Source of the DNA: Ruminiclostridium sufflavum DSM 19573
Lineage (GTDB): Bacteria > Bacillota > Clostridia > Acetivibrionales > DSM-1351
Assembly: GCF_003208175.1 (NCBI RefSeq)
Contig: NZ_QKMR01000001.1
Coordinates: forward strand, 193,595 to 257,594
Length of the DNA stretch: 64,000 nt
Direction of reading: 5' to 3'
Shown here: one piece after another, positions 52,231-60,661 of the stretch
How positions within the stretch are numbered: position 1 is the first letter of the stretch
Layout: each line of letters opens with the position of its first letter
Notes under the pieces: model-generated
What the model was told of the DNA's origin: nothing
Database searches by the model: none
What the model saw: the letters and a program-made list of their open reading frames with translations, nothing else
Translations under genes and position numbers: made by a program

Positions 52231-52509
52231 ATGGACATATTTATGCAAAAATTTATTGTTATTGTATTGCTGATATTAAATATATCTGGTTTTATATTAG
52301 TCTCCTTGGACAAATATAAAGCAAAAAATAAATTGTGGAGAATACCCGAGAGGTCATTTTTCATTTTGTCTATACTTGGAGGCAGCATCGGAGTATATAC
52401 GGGACTTATATTATTTAATCACAAAACCCGCCATTGGTATTTTATGATTATTATACCTTTAATCATACTTGCCCAGATTGTATTTATATATTTCTTATCG
52501 GGAAAATAG
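52231..52509 (+). CDS. DUF1294 membrane protein
   Basis: 92 aa. Three hydrophobic segments, with the family motifs SLDKYKAKNKLWRIPERSFF, LGGSIGVYTGLILFNHKTRH in the loops. The role of the family is unknown. Translation is probably coupled to the short ORF just upstream because no Shine-Dalgarno precedes its ATG. Confidence 0.88.
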   Translation: MDIFMQKFIVIVLLILNISGFILVSLDKYKAKNKLWRIPERSFFILSILGGSIGVYTGLILFNHKTRHWYFMIIIPLIILAQIVFIYFLSGK

Positions 52510-52709
52510 GATTGCCTCCTGTTTTTTCTTTTATTAAATCACTTCCTTTCTAAATATTTTGCAGTATATCTGAATTTTATTTTCAGATATTTTTACAAGC
52601 GCAAGCAACCCTTAATATGATATGCAAGCAGCCTTATAAATGTTTGTTTGTAATAATGGCGGACTTTACTGAATACCCTTTAATAACAGTGAAAATGGGG
52701 TTGTATTAA

Positions 52710-54215
52710 ATGAATTCAGATAAATTTTACAAAAATTCCGCTATACTTACGTTGTCAAATTTTATAACCGGCTTTATTGGTTTTGCTTTTTCGATTGTGC
52801 TTTCTAAAAAGCTTGGTGCCGAAGGCCTCGGTCTGTACGGGCTTATAATGCCTGTATATTCTCTGCTGATATGCCTGACGGCAGATGGTCTGATAACCGC
52901 AGTATCAAAAACCTGTGCGCTATACAACAGTAAAAAAGACTATAGAAACCTGAATAGAACTGTAAAGATTGCATTCATTTTTATGGGCTTGTGGAGCATC
53001 TCCGTCGCAGTGCTTGTTTTTATCAACGCTTCTAATATCAGTACTTTTTTCATTAAAGACATCAGAGCCGCAAATGCTCTGAAAATAATATGTCCCGCTC
53101 TAGTATTCATTCCTTTTTCTGCAATATTCAAGGGTGTTTTCTATGGCTTTGAAAAGTTTACAATTCCGGCAGGCATTGATATTCTGGAAAAATGTATCCG
53201 AATAACAATACTGTTAGCAACAATGTCTTTATTAACACTAAATAATGTAAAAGGGGCTGTAACCGCAGCCTATCTCGCCTTGTCCATAGGAGAAGCCATA
53301 AGCCTTATAATGCTGCTCCTGTCTTACAAAATATTTTTTAAAAGGCTTGTACCCATTAAAACAAAGGTTAAAAATCCTCTCCAGCTTTTGGTTGATATAC
53401 TGGTGATATCCAGTCCGCTGTGTCTGAATGGATTTTTGTCCTCAATATTAAATACAGCATCTACATTAATACTTCCAAGAAGATTAATAGCTGCCGGAAT
53501 GAGCTATGATAATGCTCTGGCATTGATTGGTAAATTTATAGGCATGTCTCTTACAACCGTCAATCTTCCGTTTATAATAGTAGGATCAATGATGACGGTA
53601 TTAATACCGGATATGTCTCTGAGCATAAGCAAGAAGGATTTATGGAGCACTGAGAGGAGAATTTATCAGGTTCTGAAAATATCCTTTCTTGTGGGATTGG
53701 CAACATTATTGGTATCCCTCTGCATTCCTCAAAAGCTTGGCATTCTTTTTTATTCAAGGGATGACCTTGGCACAATGATTAAGGCAGCCGGAATATGCAG
53801 CTTCATGAGCTATGCATCCTCTGCTACCTTTGGAATTTTAAATGCCCTGGGAAAGCAAAATGTCAACCTGAGAAATTCTATTATTGTCTCTGTGGAAGGA
53901 CTGATATGCGTGGCAATTCTCACAGGCATCCCATCCTTAAATATATACGGATATGGAATTTCTATTATTCTGACGTCTGTAACAGGTTTATTAATAAACC
54001 TGTTTGAAATAAGAAAGCTTTGTGAAATAAAATTCTCCTTTAAAAGCTTTTTCGTTTTTATTATGATAGGCCTGATCGGATATATGACTATAAAGATTTC
54101 AAGCACTATTATTCCTGACAGCTTGATTGTATTTAATGTTTGTATTTCGACAATTATCTGCTTTATATCAATATTTTACCTTTCAAGATTCTACAATAGA
54201 ATAAGCAACAGCTGA
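52710..54215 (+). CDS. Polysaccharide flippase of the SpoVB/MATE type
   Basis: 501 aa with about 14 membrane segments. Features include FYKNSAILTLSNFITGFIGF at the start, LSKKLGAEGLGLYGLIMPVYSL, and SASSATFGILNALGKQ-like sequence late in the protein. SpoVB and Wzx relatives move lipid-linked precursors across the membrane, SpoVB being needed for spore cortex. The gene is followed after 47 nt by a HAD phosphatase on the same strand. Confidence 0.9.
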   Translation: MNSDKFYKNSAILTLSNFITGFIGFAFSIVLSKKLGAEGLGLYGLIMPVYSLLICLTADGLITAVSKTCALYNSKKDYRNLNRTVKIAFIFMGLWSISVAVLVFINASNISTFFIKDIRAANALKIICPALVFIPFSAIFKGVFYGFEKFTIPAGIDILEKCIRITILLATMSLLTLNNVKGAVTAAYLALSIGEAISLIMLLLSYKIFFKRLVPIKTKVKNPLQLLVDILVISSPLCLNGFLSSILNTASTLILPRRLIAAGMSYDNALALIGKFIGMSLTTVNLPFIIVGSMMTVLIPDMSLSISKKDLWSTERRIYQVLKISFLVGLATLLVSLCIPQKLGILFYSRDDLGTMIKAAGICSFMSYASSATFGILNALGKQNVNLRNSIIVSVEGLICVAILTGIPSLNIYGYGISIILTSVTGLLINLFEIRKLCEIKFSFKSFFVFIMIGLIGYMTIKISSTIIPDSLIVFNVCISTIICFISIFYLSRFYNRISNS

Positions 54216-54262
54216 TGGTATATGTTATAATAAAAATATTATAACATTCAACGGAGGATAAA

Positions 54263-54880
54263 ATGTACAAGTATGTAGTATTTGATGTAGACGGGACCAT
54301 GATAGATACCGAAGAAGCTGTTGTGTATGCATACCAGAAAATAATATTTGAAAAGTTCGGAAGAAATTTGACAGACGATGAATTATTAAAAGGCTATGGA
54401 GTACCTACTCCCCAAGCCTTATCCAATTATGGCTTTACAGATATTGAGGCTGCCATTAAGGATTATTATAAATACCTTGTAGAGGGCTTTTCACACTGTT
54501 CGGCCTTCGATGGCATTGCTGAAGTTATTAAGGAGCTAAAGGCCAGAAATATTCCAATGGGAATTGTAACCTCAAGGTGTAAATATGAAATAGACGCTGA
54601 TATGTGTCTTCAGGGTCTGATACATAATTTCGTTTCTGTTGTTTCCTCTGATGATACGGCTAAACACAAGCCAAATCCTGATCCTCTTCTGAAAGCAATG
54701 GATGATATGAAGGCTGTCCCATCTGAAACAATATATATCGGTGATACGGTTTTTGATTCAAAGTGTGCCAGAAGCGCAGGCATCAAGTTTGCATTGGCAG
54801 TCTGGGGCACTAACAATGCAGGCAGCATATACGCGGACTATTATCTGAATAAGCCGTCAGAGCTGCTTAATATACTATAA
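54263..54880 (+). CDS. HAD-family hydrolase (phosphoglycolate phosphatase-like)
   Basis: 205 aa. HAD motifs are VVFDVDGTMIDTEEA with the nucleophile Asp, IVTSRCK, KHKPNPDP and IYIGDTVFDSKCARSAG. The small alpha-helical cap places it with Gph/PgmB enzymes. Substrate unknown. It has CGGAGGA upstream of the ATG. Confidence 0.92.
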   Translation: MYKYVVFDVDGTMIDTEEAVVYAYQKIIFEKFGRNLTDDELLKGYGVPTPQALSNYGFTDIEAAIKDYYKYLVEGFSHCSAFDGIAEVIKELKARNIPMGIVTSRCKYEIDADMCLQGLIHNFVSVVSSDDTAKHKPNPDPLLKAMDDMKAVPSETIYIGDTVFDSKCARSAGIKFALAVWGTNNAGSIYADYYLNKPSELLNIL

Positions 54881-54942
54881 GCAAGTTGTCTTGCTTACCA
54901 GGCCGCGCCAAACAGCTAGGCAGCCGGCTTTAAATATGACTA

Positions 54943-55078
54943 AAGTCAATTACGGTTCAAGCCTTCGCGACGATATATCGTCTTTTCAGGCGAATAAGCT
55001 TTTAAGCTTATTTTGAACACAGTTTGGGGTTGATTTCGTTTTTGACTTTAGGAGGCTTTAGCCGGTAGCAATTGACTT
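54943..55078. repeat. MITE-like repeat, longest copy (136 bp)
   Basis: Ends AAGTCAATTA and CAATTGACTT are terminal inverted repeats. Inside are AAGCCTTCGCGACGATATAT and, near the other end, GGCTTTAGCCGGTAGC. It fills most of the gap between the convergent HAD and diguanylate cyclase genes. Confidence 0.75.
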
Positions 55079-55105
55079 GTGCCGCCCTTGAACCTCCCTG
55101 CCAAG

Positions 55106-55139
55106 AAGTCAATTACGCCTCAAGCCTTCGGACGAAATG
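55106..55139. repeat. MITE end that forms the 3' end of the diguanylate cyclase gene
   Basis: AAGTCAATTACGCCTCAAGC then CTTCGGACG repeats the end of the neighbouring element. Read on the minus strand it encodes SSEGLRRN and the TGA stop codon. Confidence 0.65.
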
Positions 55140-56239
55140 TTTTTAATGCTCCATATCCCATCTCGTCTTCCTTGCTTGTTTTGATACATTTTCATATCCA
55201 GATCATGAATAAATTGTTCAAGGCTCATACCTTTATTGTCATACATTCCACTGGCGTAGCTATATTTGATTTTATAGGGCTTTTCATTTTTGCTGTTAAA
55301 ATTATCAATCATTTTGGCCATTCCCCTAATCATGTCGTTTACCTCCAGCGCACAGGCATCATTAATCAAAACAAGAAACTCATCCCCGCCCATCCTTATA
55401 ACAATACCTTGCTCCGAATACGCCTTTTGCAGTATTCTTACAAAGGCTTTAAGAGCATAATCTCCTTCTGAATGCCCGTAGCAATCATTTATGCTTTTAA
55501 AATGGTCCAAGTCTATCATAATCACGGCAGGAGTACCATAAGGCTTCTTTGCATACGCATCAATAGACTTTTTCAGGACAATTCTGTTTCTGGCACCTGT
55601 AAGAGAATCTCTGTACAGCTCCCTTTGCTGAATAATAACAAACATGAACACTAATATGATTGAACTGACGCACCAGATAGAAGCAGTAGCTCCGGCTGTA
55701 ATTTGAATAATTAAGAACATGCTTGCCATTACGGTTACTGTAAAAATGGAAGCAAACTCAAACCTGATTATCTTGTTTCTGCTTTTGAATACTACAAATG
55801 CACTGTATGCCGTAAAAATAAAGCTTACAAAAATTGATACCGTATATTCTGATATTATGCTGATATTATTCATGGAAACAGCCGTTACAGTATTAACCAG
55901 CATAAGCAGGTTAAAAACCAGCCTTACGGAATTCTTTATTTTGAACGGTCTGGGATAATAATTGCACACTGTTTTCAGAAAAACAAATGCCAGACAAGGT
56001 GCAGCCGCTAAAATAAGAGCCTTAACGCTCCTGATTGCAGCAGAAGTTGTACTGCCGCCTGCAATTAAGAAGTCGAGCATTATATTCAGGGTTATTAACA
56101 GTATGTTTAAAGACAGAGAGACTAAGTATAATTTGTTAAGCTTTAATTTTTTGTCAAAGACATTACTCGAATATATTATAAAGAATAACAGCACAACTGC
56201 AGAAATAATATTCATCTGTTGATGAATCAGTACTTGCAT
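55109..56239 (-). CDS. Membrane diguanylate cyclase (GGDEF domain)
   Basis: 376 aa. About six membrane segments (residues 1-200) followed by a GGDEF domain (about 210-360): DSLTGARNR, MIDLDHFKSINDCYGHSEGD, and an intact GGDEF in IRMGGDEFLVL. No RxxD inhibitory site lies five residues upstream, so product inhibition may be lacking. It should make cyclic di-GMP. The ATG at 56239 follows GTGGGGGTT; the longer frame to 56296 has no ribosome site. The last eight residues are encoded by a repeat element. Confidence 0.9.
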   Translation of the reverse strand: MQVLIHQQMNIISAVVLLFFIIYSSNVFDKKLKLNKLYLVSLSLNILLITLNIMLDFLIAGGSTTSAAIRSVKALILAAAPCLAFVFLKTVCNYYPRPFKIKNSVRLVFNLLMLVNTVTAVSMNNISIISEYTVSIFVSFIFTAYSAFVVFKSRNKIIRFEFASIFTVTVMASMFLIIQITAGATASIWCVSSIILVFMFVIIQQRELYRDSLTGARNRIVLKKSIDAYAKKPYGTPAVIMIDLDHFKSINDCYGHSEGDYALKAFVRILQKAYSEQGIVIRMGGDEFLVLINDACALEVNDMIRGMAKMIDNFNSKNEKPYKIKYSYASGMYDNKGMSLEQFIHDLDMKMYQNKQGRRDGIWSIKNISSEGLRRN

Positions 56240-56330
56240 ATTAACCCCCACATCAAGTATCAGCAAAAAATCATGAAGCGAAGCAAGTTCTTTCAAGCCA
56301 ATACCCCTTGCATCTAAAAAGCCTTCAACT

Positions 56331-56395
56331 AAGCCAATTACAGCTAAAACAGCTCTCCTAATACATTATAAGCTTTCAGCTTTTGCAATTGGCTT
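56331..56395. repeat. Short MITE-like palindrome upstream of the diguanylate cyclase
   Basis: AAGCCAATTACAGCTAAAA at one end and TTTTGCAATTGGCTT at the other; with an inner CAGCT/AGCT match the whole 65 bp can fold into one long hairpin. It lies 92 nt before the start codon. Confidence 0.75.
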
Positions 56396-56519
56396 GAATA
56401 CTATACCATTTTATAACAAACATTGTAATATTTCAATTAAATTCTAAAATTAAGAGCATTTAAAATAATCTTTACAAATACAACTGCCGTTTTCTGCTAT
56501 TAAGGCTTTATCTGGCTCT

Positions 56520-57584
56520 CTATTTTAAAATCTTATTAAGAATATTGTCGCTTCTCAGAAGCTCCTTTGCCATAGCCCTATTTTTTTCAGTATGAAGGTA
56601 AGTATACCTGTTCGGCTTTATTTCAGGTGCCAATTCAATTGCCCTTTCAAAATCCTCCGCCCTCAATTGCAGAGTTTGTACATAATCAAAAAATCCTGTG
56701 TCGCTCAGAAACTTTTCAATTCTTTTATACCTGTGCTGCTGCACTAAACTCATAAGATAAGTAGCAATTCCAACCTGAATACCATGCAGCTGAGGCTTTT
56801 CCAGTATTTTGTCCAAAGCATGAGATATCAGATGCTCACTTCCGCTTGCCGGAGCACTGTTATCCGCAATCTGCATGGCTATTCCGCTCATTGTAAGAGA
56901 GTCAACCATTTCCTTCAGGAAAAATTCTTCCGTTATTTGCGTATAGGGCATTCTTACAATACTGTTTACAGATTTTTTTGCCAGCATTGCCGCAAAGTCA
57001 TTTACCCTTGCAGCCCTGTTACCTTCCTCATAATACCAGTCAAATACTGCGGTTATCTTTGAAACAATATCACCCAGACCTGAATAAATAAACTTCACAG
57101 GTGCATTTTTAATAACAGCGATATCTACTATTATTCCAAACGGCATTACTGCATGAACAGATGTCCTTCTGCCGTTTATAATCAGAGAACAGCCCGAACT
57201 GGAAAATCCGTCATTTGATGTTGATGTGGGAATACTTATAAACGGAAGGTTTTTCAGAAAGGCTATATATTTTGCGGCATCCAGTACCTTTCCTCCTCCT
57301 ACTCCTATTACTGCCTCCGTATTTGATGAAATTGAAAACGCCATAGGCATAAGGCTTTCTATCTTTATATCATCATAATCATATGTTTCAAGCAGTGTTA
57401 AAGAGGCTGTTGAATTTATAGAATCAAGTATTATTTGTCCAAACAGTTCCCTTATTCCTTCTCCAAATAAAACAACGACCCTGTTGATGCCGGCCCTTTT
57501 AATATATGCTCCGGCATTTTTGAGTATATTGCTGTCAACTTCCATTATTGTAGGTATTTCAATTCTATGCATTGTTGTACTCAT
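56520..57584 (-). CDS. Glycerol-1-phosphate dehydrogenase family protein (EgsA/AraM-like)
   Basis: 354 aa, iron-type alcohol dehydrogenase fold. NAD-binding GVGGGKVLDAAKY, PTSTSNDGFSSSGCSLI, the metal-ligand region YSGLGDIVSKITAVFDW, and the His ligands in GSEHLISHALD and LHGIQVGIATYL are present. EgsA reduces dihydroxyacetone phosphate to sn-glycerol-1-phosphate, which Bacillus uses for heptaprenylglyceryl lipids. The ATG at 57584 has GGAGG 5 nt upstream; a frame to 57596 passes through that site. No prenyl-glyceryl-phosphate synthase (PcrB) is in the window. Confidence 0.88.
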   Translation of the reverse strand: MSTTMHRIEIPTIMEVDSNILKNAGAYIKRAGINRVVVLFGEGIRELFGQIILDSINSTASLTLLETYDYDDIKIESLMPMAFSISSNTEAVIGVGGGKVLDAAKYIAFLKNLPFISIPTSTSNDGFSSSGCSLIINGRRTSVHAVMPFGIIVDIAVIKNAPVKFIYSGLGDIVSKITAVFDWYYEEGNRAARVNDFAAMLAKKSVNSIVRMPYTQITEEFFLKEMVDSLTMSGIAMQIADNSAPASGSEHLISHALDKILEKPQLHGIQVGIATYLMSLVQQHRYKRIEKFLSDTGFFDYVQTLQLRAEDFERAIELAPEIKPNRYTYLHTEKNRAMAKELLRSDNILNKILK

Positions 57585-57606
57585 GCCAACCTCCACTAAT
57601 AATATA

Positions 57607-57693
57607 GGTTAATTACTATCAGCTGAATATCCGATGAAAACCGATACATATCGTTCCGATATTTTATCGTCCGAAGGCTTTAGCCGTGGAGGT
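57607..57693 (-). repeat. MITE-like / hairpin repeat upstream of the egsA-like gene
   Basis: Left end TTAATTACTATCAGCTGA, then CCGATA palindromes, then GGCTTTAGCCGTGGAGGTA. On the minus strand ACCTCCAC (57685-57692) is an exact complement of GTGGAGGT at the egsA ribosome site. Confidence 0.65.
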
Positions 57694-57737
57694 ATCTCTT
57701 TTTCTATACCCTCCGCTTACCTTTATGCCTGAAGCTT

Positions 57738-58391
57738 CTATTTAAGCCAGCCCTGCCTTAGCATATATTCTTCCACCTCATTGAATTTATTAAACGGTAC
57801 ATAAGGTATTTTTCTTTCACTTAGCAGCTCCTTCAGGTCATTTCTGGCGAAGGCACAGTCAGCTGCCTTTGCAGCACCTACATCCGGGTCACTGTCACCG
57901 GAAAAATATATTCTTGAATAATTTTGCTTTAAAGACAATATTACTTTTTCCTTGTCCACACCCCACAATTCCGAATAAAATTCACTTTTGGGATCGGGAA
58001 GTATTTGGATTCCTCTGTTTTTATACACTCCCTCCATGGAAATAACGGTAACAGTGTTTAGCCTGTAATGTGCCAGCAGCTTTTTTATATAGTAAGAGGT
58101 TCCTGCACTTAATATATAAAAGTCTCCTCCGCAGCCTTCAACTCTCTTTATAAAGTCCATTGCATACGGATCCAGAGGAAGACCGAGTATATCCTCCAGA
58201 ATTTCCTCTTCGCTCCTGTCCATGGAGCCGAATATCTTATTCAGAAAATCAACATTTATCCGTTTAGTTTTTTTCCATTCATTATAATAATCCCACGCCC
58301 ACTCCTTTAAATATTTATCCATTACTATGTGATAAAAATCACGGTCCGTAAGTGTACCGTCAAAATCCGATACAAAAGCAAATTCCTTCAT
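57738..58391 (-). CDS. MtnX/SerB-like HAD phosphatase
   Basis: 217 aa. HAD motifs: FVSDFDGTLTDRDFYHIV, ILSAGTSYYIKKLL, and IYFSGDSDPDVGAAKAADCAFARND. The length and helical cap match the MtnX group (2-hydroxy-3-keto-5-methylthiopentenyl-1-phosphate phosphatase) and related phosphoserine phosphatase-like enzymes. No other methionine-salvage genes are near, so the substrate is open. The ATG at 58391 follows GTGGAGGTTAG. It precedes the egsA-like gene on the same strand (153-nt gap holding a repeat). Confidence 0.88.
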   Translation of the reverse strand: MKEFAFVSDFDGTLTDRDFYHIVMDKYLKEWAWDYYNEWKKTKRINVDFLNKIFGSMDRSEEEILEDILGLPLDPYAMDFIKRVEGCGGDFYILSAGTSYYIKKLLAHYRLNTVTVISMEGVYKNRGIQILPDPKSEFYSELWGVDKEKVILSLKQNYSRIYFSGDSDPDVGAAKAADCAFARNDLKELLSERKIPYVPFNKFNEVEEYMLRQGWLK

Positions 58392-58783
58392 TTTAACTAA
58401 CCTCCACGTTAAGTTATCCACTCTTTGATTTTTACATATAAATATCTTGTCTTTTATCCTTATTTGACATATAATTATATATTGTCTTTTATATTCTTTT
58501 GTATTAATGAACTGAATCCATGTAAGTATTTGTTAAAATTGATTTTTGAATACTAAAGCGCATAATCTATCGTAATATATTATACTTATCATAACATACT
58601 TGTTAGATATAAATTTTATTTTTTATACTCCAAGGAATTTTTTTTACAATTTAGTACACTGATACAGAATATCTTTACTATAAATATTTAAATAAGACTA
58701 TTTATAGTAAATAAAGATTGCAAAACCCACTGATAATATTTATTATTATTAGTGTAAAAAATAATAAAAGCAAAGGAATTAAA
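58392..58783. other. AT-rich divergent promoter region
   Basis: About 390 nt between the phosphatase and the RNA helicase. Very A/T-rich, with several T-runs and TATAAT-like hexamers but no single convincing promoter. A long leader before the helicase, as found on cold-shock genes, is possible. Confidence 0.4.
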
Positions 58784-60511
58784 ATGGAAAATTTAAGTTT
58801 TAAGGATTTCAACCTTTCAAATGAAGTACAAAAAGCAATAATTGATATGGGCTTCGAAGAGGCAACACCAATTCAATCTCAATCAATTTCTTACATCCTA
58901 GACGGAAATGATTTAATCGGACAGGCCCAAACCGGAACAGGTAAAACCTGTGCTTTTGGAATACCTGCTGTTGAAATGATTAACCCTGAAATGGAAGCTA
59001 TTCAAGTATTAGTTCTCTGTCCAACAAGAGAACTGGCTATTCAGTCTTCTGAAGAGGTAAAAAACCTGCTGAAATACAAAGAAGGAGTGCGGATTCTTCC
59101 TGTATACGGGGGCCAGCCTATAGACAGACAAATTATGGCTCTGAAAAAACGTCCGCAGATTATTATCGGAACTCCAGGCCGTATAATGGACCACTTGAGA
59201 CGCAAAACATTAAAGCTGGAAAATCTTAAAATGATAGTTCTGGATGAAGCCGACGAAATGCTGAATATGGGCTTCAGAGAAGATATAGATACTATTTTGG
59301 AAAAGGTTCCTGAGGCAAGGCAGACAATACTGTTTTCTGCTACCATGTCAAGAGAAATCCTTGATATTACAAAAAAATATCAAACCTCTCCTATTCATAT
59401 CAAGATAGCTCACAAGGAACTGACCGTACCGCGCATTGAGCAATATTATCTCGAGGTGAAGGAAACTGCAAAGCTGGAGGTACTGTCACGCTTAATAGAT
59501 ACTAATGATATCAAGCTGGCACTGATTTTCTGCAACACAAAGCGGAAGGTTGACGAGCTTAAAGCAAGTCTGCAATCAAGAGGTTACTCTGCCGAAGCAC
59601 TTCACGGAGATATGAGGCAGGAACAAAGAGACAAGGTAATGAATATGTTCAGAAAAGGCAATATTGATATTCTTATTGCCACTGATGTAGCTGCCAGAGG
59701 TATTGATGTTGATGATGTTGAAGCTGTTTTCAACTATGATTTGCCGAATGATGACGAGTATTATGTCCACAGAATAGGCAGAACCGGCAGGGCAGGCAGG
59801 GCAGGAAAAGCCTTTACCTTCATTTCAGGCAGGGAAATATATAAGCTTAGAGATATCCAGCGTTATACAAAATCCAATATTAAGTTTATAAAGCCACCCA
59901 GTATAAATGATGTTGAAGAGAAGAAAATGTCCAACATACTTAAATCCCTTAAAGAGAAATTAGAGGATGAGCCAATTTCTCAATTTGTCGGACAAATCGA
60001 GAAATTTGCAGAGGACATAAATTCTGAAGCTTCCGAACCCGGCTCTTCAGGTGACGGTTTTGTTACCTCCATTGATATTGCCGCCGCACTGCTGAAGCTT
60101 TATATTGATCAAACCGGCATGCAGACAAACAAGGTCAGTGAAATTGATGATGCCTCTGAATTTACTTCCGAGGGTGACATGGTAAGATTTTTCATAAATA
60201 TCGGAAGCGAAAATAAAATTCAGCCAAAGCATATAATAGAAAGTCTTGTTGCTTCGTCAGGTGTTCCCGGAAAGTTGGTAGGTTCTATAGATATCCATGA
60301 CAGGTATTCCTTCGTAGAGGTACCTAAGGAATTTGCGCCGGAAGTGCTCAAGTCTATGAAAAACTATATAATTAAGGGTAAAAGAATAAATATAGAAAAA
60401 TCCAATGCAAGGAAAAAGAGCCTCCATTCATTTTCACCAAACAGGAACGGACATAGTTCAAAAAGGAAGCAAGGCTTTTCAAATAATAACAAGCACTTTA
60501 AGAAGGACTAA
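58784..60511 (+). CDS. DEAD-box RNA helicase with DbpA-type RNA-binding domain
   Basis: 575 aa. All helicase motifs are present: Q motif FEEATPIQSQS, AQTGTGKT, PTRELA, TPGR, DEAD, SAT, then HGDMRQEQRD, ATDVAARGID and HRIGRTGRAGR. A DbpA-like RRM (about 480-560) and a basic tail (KRKQGFSNNNKHFKKD) follow. CsdA/DeaD-type enzymes remodel ribosome assembly and mRNA in the cold. The ATG with AAAGGAA upstream at 58784 is preferred; the frame from 58718 encodes a hydrophobic low-complexity lead that is unlike the family. Confidence 0.94.
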   Translation: MENLSFKDFNLSNEVQKAIIDMGFEEATPIQSQSISYILDGNDLIGQAQTGTGKTCAFGIPAVEMINPEMEAIQVLVLCPTRELAIQSSEEVKNLLKYKEGVRILPVYGGQPIDRQIMALKKRPQIIIGTPGRIMDHLRRKTLKLENLKMIVLDEADEMLNMGFREDIDTILEKVPEARQTILFSATMSREILDITKKYQTSPIHIKIAHKELTVPRIEQYYLEVKETAKLEVLSRLIDTNDIKLALIFCNTKRKVDELKASLQSRGYSAEALHGDMRQEQRDKVMNMFRKGNIDILIATDVAARGIDVDDVEAVFNYDLPNDDEYYVHRIGRTGRAGRAGKAFTFISGREIYKLRDIQRYTKSNIKFIKPPSINDVEEKKMSNILKSLKEKLEDEPISQFVGQIEKFAEDINSEASEPGSSGDGFVTSIDIAAALLKLYIDQTGMQTNKVSEIDDASEFTSEGDMVRFFINIGSENKIQPKHIIESLVASSGVPGKLVGSIDIHDRYSFVEVPKEFAPEVLKSMKNYIIKGKRINIEKSNARKKSLHSFSPNRNGHSSKRKQGFSNNNKHFKKD

Positions 60512-60524
60512 CTCTCATAGCCAT

Positions 60525-60562
60525 AAAAGCCACTGATAATTTGACTATTTGTGGCTTTTTTT
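60525..60562 (+). terminator. Terminator of the RNA helicase gene
   Basis: AAAAGCCAC and GTGGCTTTTTTT pair around a 17-nt loop with the T-run in the right arm. Confidence 0.9.
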
Positions 60563-60661
60563 ATGTCTTTTTCACCTTTATTTAGTTTTTTTTGTTATAA
60601 TGTTATTGTATTTTGTAAAAAGATTTAAAATATTTGATTATAATTCTTATGGAGGCATACA

